Source of the DNA: an uncultured Myxococcales bacterium
Lineage (GTDB): Bacteria; Myxococcota_A; Polyangia; Polyangiales; Polyangiaceae
Assembly: GCA_937872925.1 (NCBI GenBank)
Contig: CALMUT010000129.1
Location: forward strand, 39,293-103,292
Length of the DNA stretch: 64,000 bases
Direction of reading: 5' to 3'
The notes below the pieces were generated by a model, which saw only the letters and a program-made list of their open reading frames with translations, was not told the origin of the DNA and did no database searches. Shown here in pieces: positions 27,166-35,998 of this stretch. The position numbers and the translations under genes are program-made. Positions within the stretch are counted from its first letter, which is position 1; each line of letters opens with the position of its first letter.

Positions 27166-28893
27166 TCAGGGGCGCTTGAATACCCAGATCACCGGCACGC
27201 CGTGGTGGGTGCCGATGTGCGCGGGCACGGTCGTGCCGTAGTCCACCCAGAGCTGGTATTCCACGCGGCTCATATGGGGCTCGTGGTGGTACACGGCGAA
27301 GCTTGAAGATTCGATGCTCCATGCACCGCGCACTTGCTGAGCGAGCATGCCGTCCTTGACCATCTGATCCCAGCTCTGCATGGCCGTGTCGTGCACGAAG
27401 ACGCTGCCGCCGGGCTTCACGTTTTCGTTCAAGTAGCCACGCACGGCGCCTGTGGTGTAGCCCCAGAAAGAGCGATTGAGTCCCAAGGTCGCTGCGCCGG
27501 GTGCGCCGCCCACAATGGGCGTGTAGGCGCTGAGTCCCCAGGGGTGTGACTGCAGCGTGATCAGCGTCGGCGCGGCAACGGCGGTAAGCCCCAGACCCAG
27601 ACGCAACGGCACCCCTCGCCACCAGGCGGCGGCTTTGGGCAGAGAACGCGACGCCGCACTCAGGGCGTCGGCAAAGGCGCGCGCGGCGAACAGGCAGAAG
27701 AACGGGTACGCGGTGATCCAATGTTTGGCGCCGCCAAAGATGGGCGTGTTCGTGGAAATCCACGGCGCGTAGCTGGTGAGGATGCAAAGCAGCCACAGCA
27801 CTTCCGCCGAGACGCGGCGTCGATCGCTTCGGGTTAGCGTGCGCGGGGACAGCGTCTTGCCGACGCGAGCAAAGAGCTTGCTCACGGGCCGACGCAAGTG
27901 GGTGATCAAGAAGTGCCGCGCGCCGGAGAAGAGCCCCGCGAGGAACAGCCCGAGCGTCACCGCCGGCACCGTGGCAAACGTCATGAGCCAGGCGTAGCCA
28001 AGGGGCATGGGCGGCTTCCAGTAGGTGCGCCCGAGAAACTCCATGTTGTAGTACTCGTGGTGCATGTGGAACGCGACGTACGCGGCCAGACGCTTCCCCG
28101 TGTCGTGCCAGATCCACGGCCACAGCGCGTAAAACACCAGCGGGCCGATCAGCGCCATGCAAAATAGCGCGGTGGGCACACGCACGCGTCCGACTTTCAT
28201 GCCGCGCCACACGCTGCGCCCATGCACGATCAAAAGCCACGCGATCAACGCTGGCGGGAGCAGCCACGAATTGTGCTTCGTGTTCAGCAGCAGGCCGTAC
28301 AGCACGCCGACGAAGAGCGCGAAGAACAAGCCGCGATCCAGCGAGCGCCAGAAGGCGTAGGTCGTGATCAGCCACATGGCGGCTACGGGCATGTCGAAGC
28401 AGTCAAGATGCGCGTGGTAGAAGACCCGCGGCATCATGCCCAAAAGGACCGCAGCGACGATGCCGGCGCCGCGGTGCACGCTGCGCGCGCCCCAGAGGTA
28501 AGTCACGGCGACGGCCAGGCCGCTGAGCACCATGCCGGGAAAGCGAAACGCAGTGCCCGCGTCCGAGAACCACTTGTACTTTTCGAATAGGTACAGGTTC
28601 GAGAGCGCAAACAGGCTCTTCATCAACGCAGGGTGTTCGTTGTTGGCCGCCCAGTAGCGGTCCACGCTGGCCCGGGTCAGCGCCGTCGTGGGATCTTTGA
28701 ACAGCAGCTCGAACCACGCGCCATAGCTGCGCGCGGCCTGGAAGTAGAAACCTTCGTCCCGTGCGTAGCCCAGGTTGTCGACGGTGTTGAGCAGCAGCAC
28801 GACGTAGGCAACCCCGAGGCCCAGGGCGATCAGCGGATCCGCACTCGCCTGCAAGAAGCGCTTTCGGCGCGTGGGCGCGGTTGCGATGCTCAT
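27166..28893 (-). CDS. GT39-like membrane glycosyltransferase
   Basis: The protein has 575 residues and about 11 transmembrane helices. The first extracytoplasmic loop carries GYARDEGFYF, with the Asp-Glu pair of the PMT/ArnT GT-C fold. The second loop has ANNEHPALMKSLFAL, the E-H-P motif of the family. MPRVFYHAHLDCFDMP is a further conserved loop. The enzyme should transfer a sugar from a polyprenyl-phosphate donor to a periplasmic acceptor. Its ATG overlaps the stop of the upstream gene (ATGA at 28890-28893), so the two are translationally coupled. Confidence 0.85.
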   Translation of the reverse strand: MSIATAPTRRKRFLQASADPLIALGLGVAYVVLLLNTVDNLGYARDEGFYFQAARSYGAWFELLFKDPTTALTRASVDRYWAANNEHPALMKSLFALSNLYLFEKYKWFSDAGTAFRFPGMVLSGLAVAVTYLWGARSVHRGAGIVAAVLLGMMPRVFYHAHLDCFDMPVAAMWLITTYAFWRSLDRGLFFALFVGVLYGLLLNTKHNSWLLPPALIAWLLIVHGRSVWRGMKVGRVRVPTALFCMALIGPLVFYALWPWIWHDTGKRLAAYVAFHMHHEYYNMEFLGRTYWKPPMPLGYAWLMTFATVPAVTLGLFLAGLFSGARHFLITHLRRPVSKLFARVGKTLSPRTLTRSDRRRVSAEVLWLLCILTSYAPWISTNTPIFGGAKHWITAYPFFCLFAARAFADALSAASRSLPKAAAWWRGVPLRLGLGLTAVAAPTLITLQSHPWGLSAYTPIVGGAPGAATLGLNRSFWGYTTGAVRGYLNENVKPGGSVFVHDTAMQSWDQMVKDGMLAQQVRGAWSIESSSFAVYHHEPHMSRVEYQLWVDYGTTVPAHIGTHHGVPVIWVFKRP

Positions 28894-29843
28894 CGCAGAT
28901 CCGCCGCGAAACAGAAGTGACGGTTTTGAACACTGTCGCTGCTGACGCGGAACTCGATGTTGCCGCGCACTCCGGGCGAAGCGCCCGTCTTGAAGCGAAA
29001 GCCAGCCCAGCCCATTTCGTCGCGTTGTTCGTGGGTACCGACGGACTTGCCGTTTACGAATACTTCGAGGCGCACTGGGGCGCCGCCGCCGTCTCGCACG
29101 AGCACCCACGGCAGGCCCGCGTGTCCGCGCAACTCGGTGCCCAGAGGCACGTCCGCGAAGCGCAGTTTCAGTGGGCCGCGCTGGGTCGGGTAGGCGTGGA
29201 TACAGCGCCGGGCGCGGTAGTCTTGGTCGTCAATGACCGTGACGCCTACGAGGTAGGGCTCACCGGATGGGCAGTTGAAGCGCGCGGCGGGGTAGGTCGG
29301 ATGGCCGCCGAGGCCGCCGCTTTTGGCGCGGCCGCGTGGCTGCCAGGGACAGGGTTTGTCTTCAGTGCCGTCCGTCTCGCTGACGTCCGCCTCGGACACT
29401 GCATCGACGAAATCGAACTGCACTCGTGGGGCTGCGGGATTTTCGCGCTGTCGCAGGATGAAGCGGCCAACGCTGTGCTCCTGGGTGACGGGCCAGGATT
29501 CGAGCTCCGGAGCGGACTGCCCCAAGATGCTGATCTCGAGGGCGCGCGGGTAGCCGTCCAAGCCCGGGCGCGCGACGTCCCGCAGTGGCATGAGCTTCTC
29601 GCCCCAGGCGGCGCGTGCGAGGGGCTCCGCCCAGCTGGGCGCGATCACCACGGCAGCTTCCGGCGCCTTTGCAGACTGCACCTCGCTTTGCACCGCTAAC
29701 CATTCGCTCTGGGTCGGCGCGCGGTGGGACGCCCAGAGCTGCCCACCCAGTTCCGCGGCACCCAGCAGGGGCAGTCCGACCCAAAGCCAACTCAGGGCGC
29801 GCATGCGGCGCGAGACTGCCACAAAAACCCGAGTCCACGACAA
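28890..29843 (-). CDS. Membrane-anchored periplasmic protein coupled to a GT39 enzyme
   Basis: The protein has 317 residues. One hydrophobic helix near the N-terminus (about 15-32) acts as anchor or uncleaved signal, followed by a soluble periplasmic region. The C-terminal ~150 residues are beta-rich (LVGVTVIDDQDYRARRCIHAY, then LPWVLVRDGGGAPVRLEVFV) and resemble a carbohydrate-binding-like sandwich, but no family is certain. The overlap with the GT39-like gene suggests an accessory or acceptor-binding role. The start is TTG 29843 or ATG 29804; the latter places the helix closer to the N-terminus. Confidence 0.65.
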   Translation of the reverse strand: MSWTRVFVAVSRRMRALSWLWVGLPLLGAAELGGQLWASHRAPTQSEWLAVQSEVQSAKAPEAAVVIAPSWAEPLARAAWGEKLMPLRDVARPGLDGYPRALEISILGQSAPELESWPVTQEHSVGRFILRQRENPAAPRVQFDFVDAVSEADVSETDGTEDKPCPWQPRGRAKSGGLGGHPTYPAARFNCPSGEPYLVGVTVIDDQDYRARRCIHAYPTQRGPLKLRFADVPLGTELRGHAGLPWVLVRDGGGAPVRLEVFVNGKSVGTHEQRDEMGWAGFRFKTGASPGVRGNIEFRVSSDSVQNRHFCFAADLR

Positions 29844-30008
29844 GAGCGCGCAAGGCTAGGGGTGCGCGTTTCAGCCGACGCCGCGCATCGGTACTTGCGG
29901 ACGGTCATGTCCCCAGCATCCATTGCTGATCGGCAAAGCCGATCGTGCATACCTGAAAGGTCCTGCCCAAATGCACGTCTAACTACTTGAAATTGCTAAG
30001 TGGGCAAG

Positions 30009-30024
30009 TGGCACGCGTGCTGCA
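30009..30024 (+). promoter_or_regulatory. Sigma-54-type promoter
   Basis: TGGCACGCGTGCTGCA matches the -24/-12 consensus TGGCACG-N4-TTGCW at 11 of 12 defined positions, with the correct GG-to-GC spacing. The expected transcription start is near 30034. The region upstream is AT-richer than the surroundings (ACTTGAAATTGC). Confidence 0.65.
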
Positions 30025-30033
30025 ACATAGGAG

Positions 30034-30192
30034 CACGGCAGCGGTCAGGATCCCTACTTTGGTTTTCGCTGCTGCCGAACACTACAACACGGCATCTCGA
30101 CTTCCCCCCCCTCAGTTGGGGTGCCGTGTTCCTACTCCGCACGGCGATTTGTGACGATCCCCCCCTCCGTCCAAGTCGCCGTGCTTTTTTTT
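30034..30192 (+). ncRNA. Candidate structured small RNA or transcription attenuator
   Basis: Between the sigma-54-type promoter and an intrinsic terminator lie three successive inverted repeats. Hairpin 1 is CGGCAGC (30036) with GCTGCCG (30071). Hairpin 2 is AACACGGCA (30086) with TGCCGTGTT (30122), with an inner CCCC/GGGG pair. Hairpin 3 is the terminator. The first hairpin begins two bases after the predicted transcription start. There is no open reading frame of note. Read as a unit it is a ~159-nt RNA; read with the downstream gene it could be a leader that ends or permits transcription into the discoidin protein at 30236. Confidence 0.55.
30139..30192 (+). terminator. Intrinsic (Rho-independent) terminator
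   Basis: GCACGGCGATTT (30139-30150) pairs with AAGTCGCCGTGC (30173-30184), a 12-bp stem with one G-U pair, and is followed at once by eight T residues (30185-30192). The loop is ~22 nt. It points in the + direction and ends 43 bp before the next start codon. Confidence 0.8.
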
Positions 30193-30235
30193 GTTTCCGA
30201 TGTTCACAGCCGCGAATTTCGCTTAATCCGGCGGA

Positions 30236-31216
30236 ATGCGCAGCGGGGAGCAGGATAGGCGGGGCCTGGGTGCCCGACTGCTGGAGCCCGTGCTCCTGCG
30301 CCGGCCCATTGCACGCGTGCAAGGTTACCCCGAACTGGCGGCGGCACGGGCCCGGGAGCTGGTCGCTTCCGCCCACGCACGCTGGGATTCGGCTTCCCGC
30401 TTGGCCGAAGATCGTGATCACGCCGCGGCGCTGTCTTTACAGCGCGAAGCCGTCGAGCTGCTCGCAACGGCCATGGCCGTCATCGCCGGGAAACACCCGG
30501 AACCAACGACCTTGCCGATTGCCCAAGCCTTCCAGCAACTTGCGGCGCTTGGCGCACTCTCCGCGGCCACCGGTGATCTCGATCTTGTCCGACGCGCGCT
30601 GAGTGAGACGGATCCGGCCGCCCTCGACGCTTGGCCAAGCCGCGACTTGCGACGCGCGCGTGGATCCGCAGACGAGCTCTTGCGGGAGCTCCGGGCGCAA
30701 GTCGAACCGCGCAGCCTGCGCCGCCTGAAGTGGGTGCGTGGATTGCGGATCGCCGGTCTCGTTCTGGGACCAGCGCTAGCTATCGCGCTCGGGTGGCAGC
30801 TTTTCTACGCGCCCGTCAATGTGGCAAGGGACAAACCCGTTACTCTGAGCAGTGTCTTCCCGGGCCGCCCGGCCTACGGCGCCGTGGACGGAGTGGTCGA
30901 CTCGGACTGCGGCGCACAGACTCAGGTCGAAAAGAACCCATGGGCGCGCGTGGACCTCATGGCACACCGGCCGCTGCACAGCGTCCTGCTCTTCCCAGCC
31001 GCGCAGATCCCAGCCGTTCCCCTCGTCGTCGAACTTTCGGCCGACGGCGAGAACTTCCGCGAAGTGGCCCGACGCGAGCACCCGCTGGCAGCGGGCCTTC
31101 GTTGGCGCATTGGCATGAATGGCGCGGTGGGGCGCTACGTGCGGGTGCGCGCCCTGAGTGACGGCGTGCAGTTGTGCTTCGCCGAAATCGAGGTCTTTGC
31201 CCCGCGGGACCGCTGA
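30236..31216 (+). CDS. Membrane protein with cytoplasmic helical domain and periplasmic discoidin (F5/8C) domain
   Basis: The protein has 326 residues. Residues ~1-170 are helical, Ala/Arg/Glu-rich and without a signal peptide, so probably cytoplasmic. One membrane helix follows (about 178-198). The last ~125 residues form a discoidin-like beta-sandwich: NVARDKPVTLSS, PWARVDLMAHRPLHSVLLFP, VVELSADGENFREVAR, GRYVRVRAL and CFAEIEVF. Discoidin domains bind sugars or lipids. The same layout recurs in the protein at 56871-57863, also beside glycosyltransferase genes, so a role in glycan recognition at the inner membrane is inferred. A sigma-54-type promoter and terminator lie upstream. Confidence 0.75.
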   Translation: MRSGEQDRRGLGARLLEPVLLRRPIARVQGYPELAAARARELVASAHARWDSASRLAEDRDHAAALSLQREAVELLATAMAVIAGKHPEPTTLPIAQAFQQLAALGALSAATGDLDLVRRALSETDPAALDAWPSRDLRRARGSADELLRELRAQVEPRSLRRLKWVRGLRIAGLVLGPALAIALGWQLFYAPVNVARDKPVTLSSVFPGRPAYGAVDGVVDSDCGAQTQVEKNPWARVDLMAHRPLHSVLLFPAAQIPAVPLVVELSADGENFREVARREHPLAAGLRWRIGMNGAVGRYVRVRALSDGVQLCFAEIEVFAPRDR

Positions 31217-31272
31217 ACGGGCGTGCCCCAAATGTGGTCAGTCAAACAGCACCCTTCGCAGCGCGTTGCGCT

Positions 31273-33498
31273 ATGGTTTCGCCCCTTCAGAGCCTCAACA
31301 TGCCCGCACCCGCACTCTCCGTCATCGCGCCCTGTTTCAACGAAGAGCTGAACATTCCCGAGCTCGTGCGGCGCGTGCTGCACGTCTTTGATCGGGCGGA
31401 TCTCGCGGGCGAGCTGATCCTCGTCGACGACGGTTCCAAAGACGGAACCCGCGCGGCGATCGAAGCACAAGAACGCGCACACCCCGGGCGTGTCGTTGGG
31501 CGTTTCCACCCCAAGAACCGCGGCATGGCCCACGCCTGGAAGACCGGCGTGGCTGCGGCGAGCGCGCCCATCGTCGCAGTGATTGATGCAGATCTGCAGT
31601 ACCAGCCCGAAGATCTGATCCGCCTCTACAACGAGCTGATGGAGCACAGCATCGACGTGGTGCAGGGCTGGCGCAGCGCTGTCGGGCGAGAGCGCGGTGG
31701 GCGTTACCACATCAGCCGCGGTCTGAACTTCATGTTGAACGCCGCTTTTGGCATGGATCTGCAAGACAACAAGAGCGGCTTTGTGATGTGCGCCAAAGAG
31801 GTGATGGAGGATCTACTCACCTACGACGGCAACTACTACTACTGGCAGTCCTTCATCATGGTGGCCGCGCACGCCAAGGGTTATTCGTACAAAGAAGTTG
31901 AAACCTTGTTCGAGAACCGACGGGCAGGGCAGAGCTTCTTGGACGGCAATACCTTCAAAGCCGTCACGCGTTCCTTCGTCGATCTCGGCAAGGCGACCTG
32001 GGAGTACCGGGTCAAACACCGCGTCCCCGACGTCAGTGAGCAGTTTCTGCGGCGTTACCCGGTCTTGGATCGCAGCCAGCCCATGAGCCCGGCCCGCAGG
32101 ATCGAGTGGCAGGGATACTTGGCCGTGTTCAACCAGACCCACTGGATGATCACGCGCGACGTCGAGCGTTACTACGACTCCCTGCGCAAGACCCAGTGGC
32201 TCTCGTCGGGCCAATTGCGCGACCTCCAAGACGAAAAACTGCGCCGTTTGGTGCGCCACGCTTACCGCAACGTGCCCTACTACCGGCGCCGTATGCGTGA
32301 GGCCAAAATCACGCCCCACGACATCCGCGGCCAGACCGACTTGCACAAGCTGCCGTTCTTGACCAAGACAGACGTGCGCGAACACCTCTACTTCGACATC
32401 CTGAGCGAAAATCACGACAAGAACGAAGTGCTGCGCATCAGCACCAGTGGCTCTACTGGCGAACCCTTCGTGTGCTACGCGGATCGCGCGCAGCTCGAGT
32501 TTCGTTGGGCTGCGACGCTGCGCTCCCAGGAGTGGACGGGCTATCAGTTTGGGGACCCCTGCGTGCGCCTATGGCACCAAACCCTGGGTATGTCTCAGAG
32601 TCAGGCGCTGCGGGAGCGCTTGGACGCCCAGCTGACGCGTCGTAAGTTCATCCCGGTTTTCGAGATGAGCGACGCCAAGCTCGATGAGATGGCGCGGGAG
32701 ATCGCCGAACACAAACCCGTGCTCATGGACGGCTATGCCGAAGCCCTGGATTTCCTCGCGCACTATCTCAAGAACCGCGGCGGCGTATCGGTGCGTCCCA
32801 AAGCGCTGATGTCCAGCGCGCAAACCTTGCCCGAAGCCAGTCGCGCACTGATCGAAGAGGCCTTTGGCTGCAAGGTCTACGACAAATACGGTTCCCGGGA
32901 GTTTTCCGGCATCGCCTACGAGTGCGAAGCGCACAGTGGGCACCACGTCGTGGGCGAAGGTTACATTGTCGAGATCTTGCGCGACGGCGCGCCTGCCGCA
33001 CCCGGCGAGGTGGGCGAAGTCGTGATCACAGACCTGAACAACTACTGCCTACCCTTCGTCCGCTATCGGATCGGCGACCTCGCCGTGGCCCTAGATCCGG
33101 CGGGCGAATGCTCCTGCGGGCGCGGCTTGCCGTTGATGGGCAACATCGAGGGACGCGTGCAGTCGATCATCCAGGGTACCGATGGCCGCTACGTGCCGGG
33201 CACCTTCTTTGCGCACTACCTCAAGGAGTTCGACCACGCCATCGTTCGCTTCCAGGTCGTTCAAGAAGAGCAGGGCGCCATGGTCTTTCGGGTGGTGAAG
33301 GGCGGCCGCTACTCAGACGACACGCTGCAGGAGATCTTGCACACCTTCCGCGAATATCTCGGGCATGACATGAAGATCGACGTCGAGTTCGTCGACAACG
33401 TGGACATGATTCGCACAGGCAAACGCCTCGCGAGCGTTTCTCGGTTGGCCGTGGACTTCCAGGCCAGCGCACCGGGCCGCATCAAGACGGTGAACTGA
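31273..33498 (+). CDS. Fusion of a family 2 glycosyltransferase and a CapK/PaaK-like adenylate-forming enzyme
   Basis: The protein has 741 residues. The N-terminal ~270 are a GT2 transferase of the polyprenol-phosphate-sugar type: SVIAPCFNEELNIPELV, LILVDDGSKDGT, VAVIDADLQYQPEDL and a late RRAGQS. The C-terminal ~430 are a CapK/phenylacetate-CoA-ligase-like domain: HAYRNVPYYR, LPFLTKTDVR, the AMP/phosphate loop ISTSGSTGEPF, YDKYGSREFSG and VRYRIGDLA. CapK-type proteins occur in capsule and polysaccharide clusters, where they activate or transfer acyl groups. The fusion suggests coupled sugar transfer and acyl activation. ATG 31273 and ATG 31300 are both possible starts. The next gene starts within the stop codon (TGATG). 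Confidence 0.88.
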   Translation: MVSPLQSLNMPAPALSVIAPCFNEELNIPELVRRVLHVFDRADLAGELILVDDGSKDGTRAAIEAQERAHPGRVVGRFHPKNRGMAHAWKTGVAAASAPIVAVIDADLQYQPEDLIRLYNELMEHSIDVVQGWRSAVGRERGGRYHISRGLNFMLNAAFGMDLQDNKSGFVMCAKEVMEDLLTYDGNYYYWQSFIMVAAHAKGYSYKEVETLFENRRAGQSFLDGNTFKAVTRSFVDLGKATWEYRVKHRVPDVSEQFLRRYPVLDRSQPMSPARRIEWQGYLAVFNQTHWMITRDVERYYDSLRKTQWLSSGQLRDLQDEKLRRLVRHAYRNVPYYRRRMREAKITPHDIRGQTDLHKLPFLTKTDVREHLYFDILSENHDKNEVLRISTSGSTGEPFVCYADRAQLEFRWAATLRSQEWTGYQFGDPCVRLWHQTLGMSQSQALRERLDAQLTRRKFIPVFEMSDAKLDEMAREIAEHKPVLMDGYAEALDFLAHYLKNRGGVSVRPKALMSSAQTLPEASRALIEEAFGCKVYDKYGSREFSGIAYECEAHSGHHVVGEGYIVEILRDGAPAAPGEVGEVVITDLNNYCLPFVRYRIGDLAVALDPAGECSCGRGLPLMGNIEGRVQSIIQGTDGRYVPGTFFAHYLKEFDHAIVRFQVVQEEQGAMVFRVVKGGRYSDDTLQEILHTFREYLGHDMKIDVEFVDNVDMIRTGKRLASVSRLAVDFQASAPGRIKTVN

Positions 33499-34340
33499 TG
33501 GCGCTGCCCTACGAAGACCACATCGAGGGTGCGGCCGCGGACTACGGCACGGAGCACTTCACTTCAGAAGAGTTCGGCACGTTCGACGCCTTAGAAGAGC
33601 ACCACTACTGGTATTTGCACCGGCGCCAAGTGATCTTGGAAGAGCTGATCCGCGCGGGTGTTCCCCGCAGCGCGCGGCTTTTGGATCTGGGTTGCGGCAT
33701 TGGCACCGTGGCCACGTTCCTGAACAGCCACGGCTTCAGCGTGGACTACTCTGACGTTCACGGAGAAGCGCTGGTACGTGCCCGCGAGAACGCAGAGCGC
33801 ATCTTGGGCGACAAGGCGAGCGCGCGTCGATTCATGCGCTTTGACGTATTGAGAACGCCCTTGGACGCCGGCTACGAAGGTGTGCTGATGCTGGACGTTT
33901 TGGAGCACTTGCCCGACGACCACCTTGCGCTTGCCAATGCGACGCGGGCACTGCCGCGGGGTGGCGTGGCAATGTTCACGGTGCCCGCCTTTCAGCTGCT
34001 GTGGTCACCCTGGGACGAGCTTGCACACCACAAGCGGCGATACACGATTGCTCAGGCGCGTAGCTTGGCTGAGAGTGCGGGACTGGTCGTGCAGCGGGCG
34101 ACGTGTTTCTTCTTCCCGCTTTTCTTTGCAGCGCTTGGTGTGAAGGCGCTGCGTAAGGCTCGGGAACTTGTTGCAGGCCCGCCGCAAAAGGCAGAGCGCT
34201 TCAGCGAGTTGACCGAGTCCAAGACGCATCCGCTGCTCAACCGAGCCATGCTTGCCGTGCTGTCCACGGAGCACCCTATGCGACGCTCTGCCGCATATGC
34301 TCTCGGCACCAGCGTGATGTGCGTTGCGCGCAAACCCTAA
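33498..34340 (+). CDS. Class I SAM-dependent methyltransferase
   Basis: The protein has 280 residues. Motif I is LLDLGCGIGTVATFL, an acidic residue follows at the end of strand 2 (VDYSDVHGEA), and motif IV/post-I is GVLMLDVLEHLPDD. The C-terminal part carries a hydrophobic stretch (CFFFPLFFAALGVKAL) that suggests membrane association, as in methyltransferases acting on lipid-linked glycans. Its start overlaps the stop of the GT2-CapK fusion, so a glycan or acyl intermediate made by that enzyme is the likely substrate. This is inferred from context. Confidence 0.87.
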   Translation: MALPYEDHIEGAAADYGTEHFTSEEFGTFDALEEHHYWYLHRRQVILEELIRAGVPRSARLLDLGCGIGTVATFLNSHGFSVDYSDVHGEALVRARENAERILGDKASARRFMRFDVLRTPLDAGYEGVLMLDVLEHLPDDHLALANATRALPRGGVAMFTVPAFQLLWSPWDELAHHKRRYTIAQARSLAESAGLVVQRATCFFFPLFFAALGVKALRKARELVAGPPQKAERFSELTESKTHPLLNRAMLAVLSTEHPMRRSAAYALGTSVMCVARKP

Positions 34341-34358
34341 ACCAGCGGCGGGCTCGCG

Positions 34359-35969
34359 ATGAGTGCTTCGGATCCGCCGCCGCCACCAGCGCGCGCCAAG
34401 CTGCACGCGCTGGTGGGAAGTCTGACGGCAGCGGAGCTTCTTTCAGCCGTTGTCGGCTTGGGGCTCGTGCTTCGCTACCTGTGGCTCGTTGACGATTCGT
34501 TCATCTACTTTCGCTACGTCGACAATCTGGTCTTTCTGGGTCGCGGTCTGGTTTTCAACGCGGGGGAATACGTCGAGGGGTTCACCAGTCCCGCGTTTGC
34601 CCTCTTGCTTGCCGCGCTTCGACTGACGCGTTTAGACTTCTTCAGCCTCATTGGCGGAATCGCGGTGCTAAGTTTCCTGGGCGCCTTTGCGCTCTGGCTG
34701 CGAGTGGACCGCGCTTTGGCCGGACCGATCCGGCTGAGCCTGCCCGCGCTGCTGCTGGCCCCGTGCTACGGCGTCACGCAGTACTTCTCGTCAGGGCTCG
34801 AGACGCCGTTGGTGCTGCTCTCGGCCAGCGTCACGGCGGTCTTCATCCTGGAGCGCCGCAGCCGGCTCTGGGGGATCTTGTTCGGCCTGGTGCCCATCGT
34901 GCGTCACGAGCTTGCCGTTCCCTTTGTGCTCGTGCTGCTCTGGTTCTCCGTGCGTGAGCGGCGCGTGCCGTGGTGGCCTCTGGGCAGCGCAGCGCTCTCT
35001 GTTGGGGGCTGGCTGTGTTTTCGCGTCTACTACTACGCGGAGCTTCTTCCCAACACGTTCTACTTGAAGGACGAAAGCAGTCCCGAGCAGGGGCTGCTCT
35101 ATCTCCAAAACAGCTTCGGTCCGTATCCGCTGGTCTACGTTGCCGTCGGCGCGCTTGCGCTGCTCGGCTACCTCGCTGTTCGGCGCCGCGCTCCTCTGCG
35201 CGGCGAAGCCCGTATGGTCATGCTCGTCGCTGCCCTCGCGAGTCTGGGCTACGTGGTGCGGGTCGGGGGCGACATGCTGCACTTTCGCTTCGTGCTGTTT
35301 CCGGCAGTGCTGCTTGCGTTGAGTTCTTCGGGGAGCCTCGAAGCGGTGCTTGCTCGCGCGGGGGTCGTGCCCGGAAGCGTGCCCCGTGCGCTGCTTGCCG
35401 TCGCGTTGCTCGCAGCAGGCGCTGCCTGCTACCCCGGGCAGCTCCAGAGTCACCCGCTGTCTCTCCACGAAAAGATGCAGAAAGTGAACGGTATCAGTGA
35501 GTCGTCTTGGCATCGTCAGCAAGCGGACCTGGCCTTTCGCGCGGGGCGCCCCGCCGAAGACAGAGCGCAGCGCGCAGCCTACGCGCGGTTTTTGACGTCG
35601 GGCGCGCGCAGTCAGGGCCTGGTGCTGCATGGCTGGTGCGCGAAGCTGTACAAGGATTTCCCCAGCTACGCCTTGCACGATTGGGGGCTGACGGATCCGT
35701 GGCTGGCGCGTTTGAACGTGCCCGCCGACCGCCCCGGTCACAAGGGCGCGCTCAATCGTGTGTTTGGTCCGCAGCTGTTTAGAATGCGGCAGCGCGTCGC
35801 ACCAGGTCCGGGCTCCGTGCGAGCCGCGGTTGAAGGCGGACACGCTCCACCCTTCATCCAGAAGAACCAGAAGGCCGCCGAAGTGGTCGAAGCCAAGGCC
35901 TACAACCGTCACGACTTCTTCGACAACCTGCGCCTGGCGCTCACGCGCGTTCCCAAGCTGGAGCCGTAG
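34359..35969 (+). CDS. AftB-like GT-C membrane glycosyltransferase
   Basis: The protein has 536 residues and about 10 membrane helices. The first extracytoplasmic loop reads WLVDDSFIYFRYVDNLVFLG, then LVFNAGEYVEGFTSP. This 'DD-(S/A)-(F/Y)I-x-FRY ... GLVFN-x-GE-x-VEG-(F/Y)T' pattern is the signature of AftB-type arabinofuranosyltransferases of actinobacteria and their relatives. The two Asp are the presumed catalytic and metal-binding residues. In a myxobacterium the sugar need not be arabinose; a polyprenyl-phosphate donor is likely. The soluble C-terminal ~170 residues are periplasmic. It follows the methyltransferase by 18 bp. Confidence 0.8.
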   Translation: MSASDPPPPPARAKLHALVGSLTAAELLSAVVGLGLVLRYLWLVDDSFIYFRYVDNLVFLGRGLVFNAGEYVEGFTSPAFALLLAALRLTRLDFFSLIGGIAVLSFLGAFALWLRVDRALAGPIRLSLPALLLAPCYGVTQYFSSGLETPLVLLSASVTAVFILERRSRLWGILFGLVPIVRHELAVPFVLVLLWFSVRERRVPWWPLGSAALSVGGWLCFRVYYYAELLPNTFYLKDESSPEQGLLYLQNSFGPYPLVYVAVGALALLGYLAVRRRAPLRGEARMVMLVAALASLGYVVRVGGDMLHFRFVLFPAVLLALSSSGSLEAVLARAGVVPGSVPRALLAVALLAAGAACYPGQLQSHPLSLHEKMQKVNGISESSWHRQQADLAFRAGRPAEDRAQRAAYARFLTSGARSQGLVLHGWCAKLYKDFPSYALHDWGLTDPWLARLNVPADRPGHKGALNRVFGPQLFRMRQRVAPGPGSVRAAVEGGHAPPFIQKNQKAAEVVEAKAYNRHDFFDNLRLALTRVPKLEP

Positions 35970-35998
35970 CGCACGCCGGCCGTGATACAGTCAGGCCC

